Shown here one piece after another: positions 8,022-17,724 of a DNA stretch of 18,839 nt (within the stretch, counting starts at the first letter, position 1; every line of letters starts with the position of its first letter). Position numbers and translations under genes: made by a program. The notes beneath the pieces are model-generated. The model made no database searches. It worked only from the letters and a program-made list of their open reading frames with translations, and had not been told where the DNA came from. Source of the DNA: Candidatus Fraserbacteria bacterium RBG_16_55_9 (GTDB lineage: Bacteria > Bipolaricaulota > Bipolaricaulia > RBG-16-55-9); the NCBI GenBank assembly GCA_001778455.1, contig MFGX01000014.1, positions 923 through 19,761 on the forward strand, written 5' to 3'.

Positions 8022-8070
8022 GGTCTCTAGAGAGGAGTATAGTCGAACTATGAGAAGAGGGCAATGAAGT
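7981..8070. repeat. 90-bp direct repeat, copy A (rad50 start and promoter)
   Basis: This segment covers the first codons of rad50, its start and its promoter. It matches 8631-8720 in the same orientation at 77 of 90 positions without gaps, at an offset of exactly 650 bp. Sequence similarity ends on both sides. Confidence 0.9.
8036..8064 (-). promoter_or_regulatory. Promoter of rad50-nurA-herA
   Basis: On the minus strand TTGCCC (8064-8059) and TATACT (8041-8036) are 17 bp apart. The -10 box ends 14 nt before the ATG at 8021, so transcription would start about 8 nt before the start codon, a nearly leaderless mRNA. That agrees with the absence of a Shine-Dalgarno. Confidence 0.5.
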
Positions 8071-8082
8071 TGGGGCAAAGCA

Positions 8083-8316
8083 CTAATACGACTTCAGGAG
8101 CTTCAAGAATCCTTCAACAGTCAAGCCAGCTTTACGGATTAAGCTACGCAACAGGCCAGTATCGAGTTCCTTGTGATTCGGTACGGATAAGGAGTAGAGG
8201 CTACTTGGTCGGCTGAGCACAAAGTGGTTCCGTTGACTCAATCGATCTAGGATCCACCCTGCCTTGACGAACGCTTTTACCGCTTCTTCCCCGCTGATCC
8301 TCGGCAAGCGAGGCAA
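8083..8316 (-). CDS. hicA: HicA mRNA interferase toxin
   Basis: The product is 77 aa. HicA has a dsRBD-like fold and cuts mRNA; the upstream HicB neutralises it. The sequence has the HicA layout: PRISGEEAVKAFVKAGW at the start, the catalytic histidine His31 in QRNHFVL, the strand YSLSVPNHKELDTGLL, and the final helix RKAGLTVEGFLKLL. The residues before the His are RN rather than the frequent GS, a mild variation. The start is a TTG directly after the hicB stop (0 nt between), so translation is probably coupled. Its stop is 61 nt upstream of the rad50 start, and the rad50 promoter fills that space. The size is normal for HicA. Confidence 0.88.
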   Translation of the reverse strand: MPRLPRISGEEAVKAFVKAGWILDRLSQRNHFVLSRPSSLYSLSVPNHKELDTGLLRSLIRKAGLTVEGFLKLLKSY

Positions 8317-8547
8317 TCAGACAGCCACCTCGACTTCGTGAGTCTCCACCGTCAACGGTATACCCCGCTGCTTGCGAACTTCCAAGCAGGCGAGAATTGC
8401 ATCTTTAATGTTCACCAAGGCTTCTTCACGAGTGCGGCCTTGAGACATGCATCCTGGAATAGCAGGGCATTCGGCGATGATGTAACCGTCTTCGCCCAAC
8501 TCAAGGGTGACAAGGAGTTTCAAGACTTCTTTGCGTTTCTTGGCCAT
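8317..8547 (-). CDS. hicB: HicB antitoxin
   Basis: The product is 76 aa. HicB carries a degenerate RNase H-like fold that covers HicA. Diagnostic segments are GYIIAECPAIPGCMSQGRT (about 21-39) and REEALVNIKDAILACLE (about 40-56). It is a short form without an obvious added HTH or RHH DNA-binding domain, so autoregulation, if any, would need another mechanism or the beta-sheet face. The ATG at 8547 is preceded by GGAGAG. It is the first gene of the hicB-hicA pair, which lies between two direct repeats derived from the rad50 start, suggesting insertion into the resection operon. Confidence 0.9.
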   Translation of the reverse strand: MAKKRKEVLKLLVTLELGEDGYIIAECPAIPGCMSQGRTREEALVNIKDAILACLEVRKQRGIPLTVETHEVEVAV

Positions 8548-8567
8548 TACGATTCTCTCCAGAGGCG

Positions 8568-8573
8568 ATTATA
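8568..8573 (-). promoter_or_regulatory. -10 box upstream of hicBA
   Basis: A consensus TATAAT on the minus strand (8573-8568) lies 20 nt before the hicB ATG, with GGAGAG between. I see no good -35 at 16-18 bp, so it may be weak or activator-dependent. Confidence 0.42.
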
Positions 8574-8630
8574 GTCTATGACGAGTTCGCGCGCTCGATG
8601 AAAACCTCAGAGTGATCGCCCTCAGCGCGT

Positions 8631-8671
8631 GTGAGCAAATCTAGAAGGCTCTATTCCTTCTTCTTAGGCAT
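8631..8671 (-). pseudogene. Vestigial rad50 5' end
   Basis: Copy B begins with ATG at 8671 and reads MPKKKE then a TAG stop, followed in frame by SLLDLLT, matching the first residues of rad50 apart from the stop. Similarity to rad50 ends near 8631. It is a decayed fragment of the rad50 start left upstream of hicBA, either by duplication when that cassette arrived or by a tandem duplication later split. Confidence 0.8.
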
Positions 8672-8720
8672 GGTCTCTAGTGAGAAGCATAGTCGAACTG
8701 CTAAGAGAGGGCAATGAGGT
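8631..8720. repeat. 90-bp direct repeat, copy B
   Basis: This is the second copy of the rad50 start/promoter segment, 86% identical to 7981-8070 and on the far side of hicBA. TTGCCC is kept, but the -10 box has changed from TATACT to TATGCT. Confidence 0.9.
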
Positions 8721-8746
8721 ATGCAGTGATATGGGTAGGCTATGGT

Positions 8747-8992
8747 TTATTCATCAAGCTTAGGCTCAGCTTCGATAATGCGCTCCAAGGTCTTATGTGC
8801 AGCGTCCGCCTTTAGCTTGAGCAAAAATGCAGCAGCTGCCAGTTCTCCAAAACGGCCTTCGTAATCTGGGTCAGATGGCTTGAGGGCTTGGAGTTTCTTG
8901 ACGCCTTTGGCATACTGATGTGCTGCATCCAAAGCCTCATCGAGTACAATCTCGAGAGCTTCTTCAAGCTCTGTCGGGCTTTTCGTCTTCAT
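8747..8992 (-). CDS. Small acidic helical protein, unknown function
   Basis: The product is 81 aa; I do not recognise a family. It is predicted almost wholly helical, with a Glu/Asp-rich N-terminal helix (about 6-25), a break at KPSDPDYEGR (about 38-47), an alanine-rich helix (about 49-72) and an acidic tail. There is no signal peptide, membrane segment or Cys. Its ATG overlaps the stop of the upstream 62-aa gene as ATGA, which supports both being real and coupled. The upstream product is strongly basic while this one is acidic, so a physical pair is plausible. It sits in the accessory stretch between the DprA-like gene and hicBA. Confidence 0.6.
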   Translation of the reverse strand: MKTKSPTELEEALEIVLDEALDAAHQYAKGVKKLQALKPSDPDYEGRFGELAAAAFLLKLKADAAHKTLERIIEAEPKLDE

Positions 8993-9177
8993 TGCTTCAA
9001 TCTCCTTTCCAGCTTCTCAATTTGCTGCTGGATATGGTTAACCTGTTTTCCCCAGAGCTTCAACAACCACTGGCGAGGCCGGGACTTGCTACGCTCGGCC
9101 GCGATCTTGCGAAGGTGCTCTTCCAGCGCACGTCGATGTCCTTCCAGTTGCTTGCGATAATCCTTCTTCTTTCCCAC
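8989..9177 (-). CDS. Small basic coiled-coil protein, unknown function
   Basis: The product is 62 aa and begins with GTG; I do not recognise a family. It is very rich in Lys, Arg, Gln and Glu. Heptad-like leucines occur in KQLEGHRRALEEHLRKI (about 9-25) and VNHIQQQIEKLERRL (about 46-60), separated by a Trp-containing segment RQWLLKLWGK (about 35-44), so it is probably a helical hairpin or short coiled coil. Its stop overlaps the start of the 81-aa gene by ATGA. A promoter-like pair upstream places the start site about 8 nt before the GTG, and no Shine-Dalgarno is present, as at rad50. Nucleic-acid binding is possible from the charge but is unproven. Confidence 0.57.
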   Translation of the reverse strand: MGKKKDYRKQLEGHRRALEEHLRKIAAERSKSRPRQWLLKLWGKQVNHIQQQIEKLERRLKQ

Positions 9178-9191
9178 AAGATCTCTACAAT

Positions 9192-9221
9192 ACTATACGA
9201 CCTCAAGATTGGATCAAGCAA
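9192..9221 (-). promoter_or_regulatory. Candidate promoter for the two small genes
   Basis: On the minus strand TTGCTT (9221-9216) and TATAGT (9197-9192) are 18 bp apart. The -10 ends 14 nt before the GTG at 9177, the same distance as at rad50. In the rest of 9178-9402 I see no gene, hairpin or repeat. Confidence 0.42.
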
Positions 9222-9402
9222 GGTACGCTCCATGCAGTCTGAGTATAGCCGGGACGTGAAAGCCATCTATGTTCAACAAGTCAAAGGACCAAAGTTCGTA
9301 GCGTGCGACTGTGCGTTCTCTTATCTCAAGTCTCTTCTTCTGTGGCTCTGCACCATAGGCAACTCTTGCGACCACTATTTATGATTCCCTATGCAGCGCC
9401 TT

Positions 9403-9412
9403 GTTATGCACA
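9403..9412. repeat. 10-bp inverted repeat, left copy
   Basis: GTTATGCACA lies just beyond the DprA-like gene stop. It is an exact inverted match to 12807-12816 before the RecQ-type gene, so the pair brackets the two-gene module. It also fits the DnaA-box pattern TTATNCACA. Confidence 0.5.
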
Positions 9413-9416
9413 CACT

Positions 9417-10702
9417 CTATTCCAATAGAGAACGCTGTGGCTTCGGCCCATATCTTACAGGCTTAGTATGTTTTTCCATCACACCTTCCTTAACCAATCG
9501 CTGAAGCCACTCTTTCGCTTGGCTTTTCGACACATGCAAATCAGCAGCCACCTCGGCGTCGGTCTTGGGCGTTTTCATCTTCCCAAGCAACTCCCGCACC
9601 TTGGCAAACAGTTCATCGGCAGGTGCCAAGGGCGATTCCATAGATAGCGGGGGGCAAGAGTCATTGATAGGGAGCAAACTCTGCGAGATTTCATACGCCT
9701 GCTTGGGCTCCTCGCGAACCGAAGAAAAGAATTCGTTTTGCCCGGGAGCAGCTTTCCTCGGACTCACCTCAACCGCGAGCGCCTCCGATAGGGCCTCCGG
9801 CGTCTCTGGATTGGGCCAGGGCAATGCGCCCTTGCTTCGGAGAGCCTCCAGCCCCTTGCCGGTTTCCCCGTTCGAGCGGACATAGACAGGTACGAGCTGC
9901 AGCTTCTCCAGTTGCTCGACCGCGCCGGCCCAAGTACCGCCCTTCTCGTAATCCGAACTGACAACCAGGGCCGCATCCGCCAGCGCGTAGATCAGCTTGT
10001 TGCGCTGCATGGCGTGCCCCACATTGAACCCGGCCGAAGGATCGTAGGGCGAGATCAGGACCAGTTGCCCATCCATCAGAAGGTTGCGGTGTTCGCGATA
10101 CAGGGCCGCCCGTTCCAGGCTGTCCGCCAAGACCCCCGCCACCTTGCCGCCGGCTTCCAGTGCGCCGCGCATGGCGGCCTGGTCGATGCCGCGCGCACCG
10201 CCCGAAACGAGGGTGCGCCTCGCTTTGGCAGTAAGCCGGCCAATGCCCTCGGTATATTCGACCAACGCATCATCCACATGCCGAGAACCGACGACAGCCA
10301 ACCCGCCCGTCTCCAGAATCGTGGCGTCGCCACAGCCGTAAAGAACCGGTGGCGCATCGTCCTTGAGGCGCGTCTTCAGTCGCCTCGGATACTCGGCATC
10401 GGCGCGGCTCACCACCCAGATCGCCCGCGTCTGCCAGCGCTCGATCGCCTGGCTCAACAGAAAGCCGCGGGCCAGCAGGCTCTTGAGACGGTCGCTCTCG
10501 ATGAGCTGTTTGCACTCCCCGAGCAATTCCCACGCATCGGGAGCGAGCAGATCAGACGGCTGCCGTTGCTGGTCGCGGAGGAATCGCGCCAGCCGCTTGT
10601 ACTCGCCCGGCGTCAATAAATCGGATGAAGGTTCGTCACGCCCTGCGATCAAGGGCGCCATCAGCAGCAGGATTACCTGCGTGTTGGGTGAAAGTGACAT
10701 GC

Positions 10703-10706
<4 letters not shown>
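9417..10706 (-). CDS. DprA/Smf-like DNA-processing protein
   Basis: The product is 429 aa. DprA proteins bind ssDNA and load RecA; they belong to the SLOG-type Rossmann superfamily. The Rossmann domain (about 95-310) shows AVVGSRHVDD (137-146), LVSGGARGIDQAAM (166-179), HAMQRNKLIYALADAALVVS (231-250, matching the DprA RNRII-LS block) and KGGTWAGA (255-262). The N-terminal 90 residues are helical. A linker leads to a C-terminal winged helix (about 365-420), as in DprA proteins with a DML1-like domain. The ATG at 10706 overlaps the RecQ-type stop as ATGA, so the two proteins are translationally coupled. That linkage, with no competence genes in view, suggests a specialised DprA rather than the transformation protein. 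G+C is higher than at rad50 in sampled lines. Confidence 0.86.
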
Positions 10707-12778
<2,072 letters not shown>

Positions 12779-12806
12779 TTACTGCCTCAGTGATATCTCT
12801 GCATTC

Positions 12807-12816
12807 TGTGCATAAC
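12807..12816. repeat. 10-bp inverted repeat, right copy
   Basis: TGTGCATAAC here is the exact reverse complement of 9403-9412. It lies over the expected transcription start of the RecQ-type gene. A further GCATAAC at 12839-12845 lies upstream of the -10 box, 29 bp away in the same orientation. Confidence 0.5.
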
Positions 12817-12821
12817 TAATG

Positions 12822-12827
12822 ATTATA
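12822..12827 (-). promoter_or_regulatory. -10 box of the RecQ-DprA operon
   Basis: A consensus TATAAT on the minus strand (12827-12822) would start a leader of about 35 nt before the GTG at 12778. TTGGGT (12853-12848) lies 20 bp upstream, longer than ideal for a -35. Two GTTATGC direct repeats flank the -10, possible regulator sites. In the rest of 12779-12952 I see no gene. Confidence 0.42.
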
Positions 12828-12952
12828 CCGCGCATGCGGCATAACATACCCAATCAGGGAATTATGGCGCAATGTCAACCACTCCAACCCATCGTCCATC
12901 AACCTATCCAAGCAAGACCTCCCTCTTCCCCAACCAGAAGCCACTGACTTGA

Positions 12953-14005
12953 TCATTTTCCATTCTTCTCTGCTGCTTCGAGCAATCTTGTGACTTCGTC
13001 ATCTACTCTGGAATCAACAATCTTCGGGTGGCGAATGATGCCATCGATATCCTGAGTTATCTTCGAGAGGTTCAATTGAGCCAATCGCTCGGAGATGAGC
13101 GAATCCAGATTTCCAAACTCCAACTGCACGCTCACGCGTTGCTCCTGCTCATCGAGTTCTTCACGGTGATCGCGCACGCGCACAGCCAGCGCTCCCCGTG
13201 AACGCCCGTGTTCTTCAATCTCTTGAATGCTCTGCCCATCGTGTGCCAGATACACGCAGACGACTGCGCCCTTGAGTTGCTGGCGATGAGCGTTAATGCC
13301 CTTGATGGGGTCTTCCTCATCACTAATGTAGAGGAATTTTCTGGTAGAAAGTTCGCGGCGATCCAGGCGTCCCGTCTCAAGATCCAGCAAGTTGATGCCC
13401 CGTGGCTCGCGCTCATCTAGGCTCCAGCGCTCTGTGCTGCCGGGGTACGTGATTAGCACGTCTTTCTCCTGCCAGACTTGATGTTCGTGGTAGTCCCCCA
13501 TGAGCACGTGCTGCGCACCGCAGTTCAGCAAATCTTCATAGTGGAGTTCACCACCGGCATGGACACGATCCAGCAATTGATGACAGACGAGCACGCCTCC
13601 CTTGACATGCGGGGGCTCCAGTTCACGGCGGCCCGAGTAGTCCAGACCGGAAAAGCAGATACCGCCTAGCTCATGCGGCTCTAGGTTGAGATGAACGGCC
13701 AAGCCGAGTTGGGCGAACAAATCGAGCCATTGCAGGTTTCGCCGCTGCTCGTGGTTGCCGACCACTCCCAAGAATGGGATGCCCGCTTCTTTCAGCTTGA
13801 AGAGCGTCCGCAGGGCCTCGTGAAGGTCCTCTGCCGAAGGGTAGCGATCATCGAAGAGATCTCCGGAATGGACGATGGCGGCAACTCGCTCTTCAATCGC
13901 AATCTCGATGACTTGCTGGAATGCTTGAGAGAAATCGGCTCGCCGTTCTTCCAGTCCATATTGGCGAGTGCCGATGTGGGTATCGGCTGTGTGGAGAACC
14001 CTCAT
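12953..14005 (-). CDS. mre11: Mre11/SbcD-like DNA double-strand break nuclease
   Basis: The product is 350 aa. Mre11 is a Mn-dependent metallophosphoesterase that works with Rad50 on DNA ends. The metal-binding motifs are all present: ADTHIG (Asp8, His10), HSGDLFDD (Asp49), VVGNHEQRR (Asn84-His85), CHQLL (His142) and GDYHEHQ (His173, His175). The C-terminal part (about 230-350) is a divergent capping and Rad50-binding region. The ATG at 14005 is 8 nt after the M16 peptidase stop; no Shine-Dalgarno is seen, suggesting translation coupled to the upstream gene. The Rad50 partner is encoded about 5 kb further downstream, beyond the RecQ-DprA, small-gene and HicBA insertions, rather than next door as usual. 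Confidence 0.94.
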   Translation of the reverse strand: MRVLHTADTHIGTRQYGLEERRADFSQAFQQVIEIAIEERVAAIVHSGDLFDDRYPSAEDLHEALRTLFKLKEAGIPFLGVVGNHEQRRNLQWLDLFAQLGLAVHLNLEPHELGGICFSGLDYSGRRELEPPHVKGGVLVCHQLLDRVHAGGELHYEDLLNCGAQHVLMGDYHEHQVWQEKDVLITYPGSTERWSLDEREPRGINLLDLETGRLDRRELSTRKFLYISDEEDPIKGINAHRQQLKGAVVCVYLAHDGQSIQEIEEHGRSRGALAVRVRDHREELDEQEQRVSVQLEFGNLDSLISERLAQLNLSKITQDIDGIIRHPKIVDSRVDDEVTRLLEAAEKNGK

Positions 14006-14013
14006 AACGGGTG

Positions 14014-15291
14014 TTACGAGATGGGCAGAGCCTTCTTTAGTGATTTCAGCTGGCGCTCGGGCCCCACCACCGTGAGCGTGAACAACTTGCGGGCGAAAAG
14101 CTCTTGTGCGATCCTCTGCACATCGTCAACGGTCACCGTCATCATGCGCGCGATCACTTCCTCAGGCGACACATGATTCCGATAGACCTCTGCCACCCCT
14201 AAGCGAGTCATGCGCGCGTGGCTGCTCTCCAGCCCGAGCAGCATATTGCCCTTGATCTTCTCTTTGGCCAGCAGAAGAGTCTCTGCTGGCACGGGTTCTT
14301 GTTGGAGTCTGTTGATCTCCTCCCAGCAGATTTCCAGAGCCTTCTGGGCGTTCTTGGGCTCCGTTCCCAGGTAGATCGTAAAGAGACCGCTGTCGCTAAA
14401 GTAACTAGCACCGCTGAATACCGTGTACACCAACCCCAATTCCTCGCGGATTCTCTTGAAGAGCCGCGAGCTCATTCCTCCACCCAATATGGTATTCAGA
14501 ATCTCCAGGGCATAGCGACGAGGATCGTTCTTCGCCAGGCCAATGGTTCCCAGGCAGATGTGAGCTTGCTGGATCTCGCGGCGATCTTCAATGTGATATC
14601 CCCCCTGCGATGGGGGAGAAGAGCGCTCTGGCTGAGAACGGCTTTCAGGTTTCAGATCTCCCAGCTTCTCCACAGCTGCTCTTCTCAGGGCATCCCGAGA
14701 GATGTCTCCCACAACGACGAGGAAGAGGTTGCGAGCGTCGTAGAGGGAGAATTGGTCGAGCAAGCCCTCACGGGTGAGCGCTGTGACCGTCTCCACCGTG
14801 CCGGCGATGGGGCGCGCGAGCGGATGCTGAGAGTTCCAGAGGCGCTCTGTGAAGAGCTCGAAGACTTTGTCTTGAGGGGTGTCCTCTTGCATGCGGATCT
14901 CTTCCAAGATGACGCCCTTTTCTTTCGTGATGTCCTCCGGTTTGAAGAGGGGATTCTGCACAAGATCTGCGAGCACATCTAACACGCGCTCTAGATGTTG
15001 TGGCAGCACATCCACGTAATATGCCGTGTACTCTTTAGACGTCATCGCATTGATGTAACCGCCCAACGCATCAATCTCTTCGGAGATCTGAAAGGCTGTG
15101 CGATGGTTCGTTCCCTTAAAGAGCATGTGCTCGAGAAAATGGGAGACTCCGGCCCGCTCTGCCGGCTCATCGCGGCTCCCCAACCTTACCCAAATGCCGA
15201 CAGAAAGGGGTCGGCCAGGACGGGGCTCAAAGAGCACCTTTAGCCCATTGGGCAGAGCATCTTCGTAGCATTGGGAATAGAGTTCGTTCAT
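14014..15291 (-). CDS. M16 family zinc metallopeptidase (processing-peptidase-like)
   Basis: The product is 425 aa. It carries the inverted zinc motif HxxEH at His51-Glu54-His55 (SHFLEHMLFKGT) and the third ligand Glu131 76 residues after His55, in EKGVILEEIRMQED; GGYINAMTSKEYTAYY (78-93) is also typical. Residues about 10-210 form the active M16 domain and about 215-420 the inactive M16-C half, giving the one-chain form of bacterial processing proteases. No signal peptide is seen, so it is probably cytoplasmic. Its ATG overlaps the pnp stop (TAATG). An M16 gene directly after rpsO-pnp is a common bacterial arrangement (for example mlpA/ymxG in Firmicutes). Its substrate is unknown. Confidence 0.92.
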   Translation of the reverse strand: MNELYSQCYEDALPNGLKVLFEPRPGRPLSVGIWVRLGSRDEPAERAGVSHFLEHMLFKGTNHRTAFQISEEIDALGGYINAMTSKEYTAYYVDVLPQHLERVLDVLADLVQNPLFKPEDITKEKGVILEEIRMQEDTPQDKVFELFTERLWNSQHPLARPIAGTVETVTALTREGLLDQFSLYDARNLFLVVVGDISRDALRRAAVEKLGDLKPESRSQPERSSPPSQGGYHIEDRREIQQAHICLGTIGLAKNDPRRYALEILNTILGGGMSSRLFKRIREELGLVYTVFSGASYFSDSGLFTIYLGTEPKNAQKALEICWEEINRLQQEPVPAETLLLAKEKIKGNMLLGLESSHARMTRLGVAEVYRNHVSPEEVIARMMTVTVDDVQRIAQELFARKLFTLTVVGPERQLKSLKKALPIS

Positions 15292-17693
15292 TATTTCAGA
15301 GATGAATCGGGGTTTGTACCCTGGACGGCGGTGGGCGGAGTCGTAGCCTCTCCTACTTGGATGAGCTTCAGCCCATACTGGCCCTTCTCGTTGATGCGGA
15401 TCACTTCGACCGTGACGGGGTCTCCGACCTTCACGACGTCCTCGACACGTTGGACTCGCTTCTCGGAGAGGGCCGAGATGTGGATTAGTCCGGACACACC
15501 TTCGTCGAACTCGACGAAGGCGCCATAGTCCGCGATACCCTTGACTTTACCAGAGTACCGTTCTCCCACGTGAATGGGTTTCGTGGCTATGACTCGCTTG
15601 AGGTTGACTCGACCCATCGCGTCAACCTCGATGACTTCCACTTCTAGCTCATCCCCGAGCTTGACCACGTCTTCGACGCGCTTGACGTACTTGTCCGAGA
15701 TGTCTGAGACGTGGATCAACCCTTGCAGGCCCGGTTTGATTTCAACGAAGGCCCCGAAGCGTTCGATTCGTGCCACTTTCCCACGGTAGCGTTCGCCCAC
15801 TTCGATCTCTTTGGTAAGCCCCTCGATCTGAGCTCGCGCTGCTTTGATGACCTCCAAAGTCGTCCCAGAAATCTTGACCGTACCGTCGTCCTCAATGTCA
15901 ATATCCGCCCCTGTTTCACTCAGGATCTTGCGGATGATCTTGCCGCCGGGGCCGATCACCGCTCCAATCTTCTCGGGGTTGATCTTGAAGATATCAATGA
16001 GCGGTGCGTACTTGGAGAGCTGCGGTCTTGGAGCGGGCAGAGCCGCGTTCATGGCATCCAGAATCTCGAGTCGAGCGCGGCGGGCCTGCACCGTGGCCTG
16101 GGCCATCAGTTCTTCCGAGATGCCGCTCGTCTTGACATCCAGCTGAAAGGCTGTAAGACCCTCTCGTGTGCCAGCCACTTTGAAGTCCATATCTCCAAAG
16201 CCGTCCTCAAAGCCAGAGATGTCCGTGAGGATGAGCGCTTTGCCCTCTTCCTCGATGAGGCCCATGGCAATGCCGGCCACCGGTTTCTTGATGGGGACGC
16301 CCGCATCCATGAGCGCGAGCGTGCCGCTGCAGACCGAGGCCATAGAGCTTGACCCGTTGGACTCTAGAATCTCAGAGACGATCCGGATGATGTACGGGAA
16401 TTCCTCTTCGTTGGGGAGCACGTATTGAAGAGCCGTTTCTGCCAGATGCCCGTGACCGATCTCCCGGCGCTTCGGTGCCCCCATTCGGCCCGTTTCGCCA
16501 ACGCTGTACGGCGGGAAATTGTAGTGGAGCATGAAGCGCTTGCGCCCCTCTTCCAACATGAGATCGATGATCTGCTCGTCCTGGCGGGTGGTGCCCAACG
16601 TGCAGGTGCCCAGGCTCTGCGTCTCCCCACGGGTGAAGAGCGCTGAGCCGTGGACCCGTGGCAAGACGCTCACCTCACAACGAATGGAGCGCAGATCTTC
16701 CGCTTTGCGACCGTCCATGCGGATCTTGCGCTTGAGCATCTCCCGACGAACGTGCTCCCGAAGTATCTCTTGGAAGAGCGTCTTAAGAGTGTTCTTAAGC
16801 GAGGATTGTTCCGATGAACTCATCTGGGGACTCTGCGCCAGTTTCTGTTTGAGGAGTTGCTCCACGGCCTCGTCGCGAATCTGATCTGTCAATGCCTCAC
16901 GCTCAAGTTTTCGCATGGGGCCCCACAGTGTGTCTAGACGATTTCCAATGTGTGCACTCAGTTCTTCTTGGAGCTTCTTCAATTCCGGGCGCGGTTTGAC
17001 TTCGGCTTTGAGCTTCGGTCGCGAAATCTTCTGGGCAAATTCCTTCTGAAACCGTGTGAGGCGCTGGATCTCGCGATGGGCAAGCTTTACAGCCTCGATG
17101 ACTTGCTCCTCTGGGATCTCCTTCATCTCACCCTCGACCATGGTCACGGCCCGCTCTGTGCCGGCGATGATGATGTCCATGGTGCTCGTAGCCAATTGCT
17201 CGGCTGTGGGATTGAAGACGAATTTCCCATCTACGAGTCCTACCCGCACACCCGCCATAGGTCCTAGAAAAGGCACGGAGCTGATCACGAGTGCGCTGGA
17301 GGCAGCCAGCATTCCTGCGATCTCCGGTGCATGATCCTTGTCTGCAGAGAGCACCGTCACGACCACGTGAACCACCTCGCGATAGCCATCGGGGAAGAGG
17401 GGTCGAATGGGTCGATCGATCATGCGTGCATGGAGTACCGCTGCTTCGGAAGGTCTTCCTTCGCGCTTGAAGAAACCGCCGGGGATCTTGCCTCCGGCAT
17501 AGAACTTCTCTTCATAATCCACCGTGAGCGGGAAATAGTCAGTATCTTCATCCACAGCGCTCCGGTTTACTGTGGCCAATATGGTTGTCTCGCCAAACTT
17601 CACGACCACAGAGCCATCGGCTTGTTGGGCCATCCTGCCTGTCTCTATGGTGAAGGGACCCTCGCTGTGCTCAATGACAGAAAGACCTTGCAT
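15291..17693 (-). CDS. pnp: Polynucleotide phosphorylase with two S1 domains
   Basis: The product is 800 aa. PNPase degrades RNA 3'-5' by phosphorolysis as a trimer. Two RNase PH domains flank an all-helical linker (about 230-310); the second contains FPPYSVGETGRMG and GDMDFKVAGT. A KH domain follows (about 570-625, with GPGGKIIRKI) and then two S1 domains (about 632-701 and 709-778), each starting VGERY and containing GLIHVSD or GLIHISA. Known bacterial PNPases usually end with one S1 domain. Of three nearby starts (TTG 17708, ATG 17699, ATG 17693) the last is chosen because GAGG is 7 nt upstream. It lies 31 nt after rpsO and overlaps the M16 gene by 1 nt. Confidence 0.95.
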   Translation of the reverse strand: MQGLSVIEHSEGPFTIETGRMAQQADGSVVVKFGETTILATVNRSAVDEDTDYFPLTVDYEEKFYAGGKIPGGFFKREGRPSEAAVLHARMIDRPIRPLFPDGYREVVHVVVTVLSADKDHAPEIAGMLAASSALVISSVPFLGPMAGVRVGLVDGKFVFNPTAEQLATSTMDIIIAGTERAVTMVEGEMKEIPEEQVIEAVKLAHREIQRLTRFQKEFAQKISRPKLKAEVKPRPELKKLQEELSAHIGNRLDTLWGPMRKLEREALTDQIRDEAVEQLLKQKLAQSPQMSSSEQSSLKNTLKTLFQEILREHVRREMLKRKIRMDGRKAEDLRSIRCEVSVLPRVHGSALFTRGETQSLGTCTLGTTRQDEQIIDLMLEEGRKRFMLHYNFPPYSVGETGRMGAPKRREIGHGHLAETALQYVLPNEEEFPYIIRIVSEILESNGSSSMASVCSGTLALMDAGVPIKKPVAGIAMGLIEEEGKALILTDISGFEDGFGDMDFKVAGTREGLTAFQLDVKTSGISEELMAQATVQARRARLEILDAMNAALPAPRPQLSKYAPLIDIFKINPEKIGAVIGPGGKIIRKILSETGADIDIEDDGTVKISGTTLEVIKAARAQIEGLTKEIEVGERYRGKVARIERFGAFVEIKPGLQGLIHVSDISDKYVKRVEDVVKLGDELEVEVIEVDAMGRVNLKRVIATKPIHVGERYSGKVKGIADYGAFVEFDEGVSGLIHISALSEKRVQRVEDVVKVGDPVTVEVIRINEKGQYGLKLIQVGEATTPPTAVQGTNPDSSLK

Positions 17694-17724
17694 CTTCATA
17701 CCTCGCAATAATTCAAGAGTCAGG

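Noticed and set aside
9390..9420. Integron attC-like site near the DprA-like gene end (GTTATGC)
   Set aside because: No paired core site in inverted orientation nearby, no foldable attC arms, and no integrase in view.
14218..14982. Plus-strand frame of 254 codons opposite the M16 peptidase gene
   Set aside because: No motif, and the minus strand carries the complete M16 zinc site.
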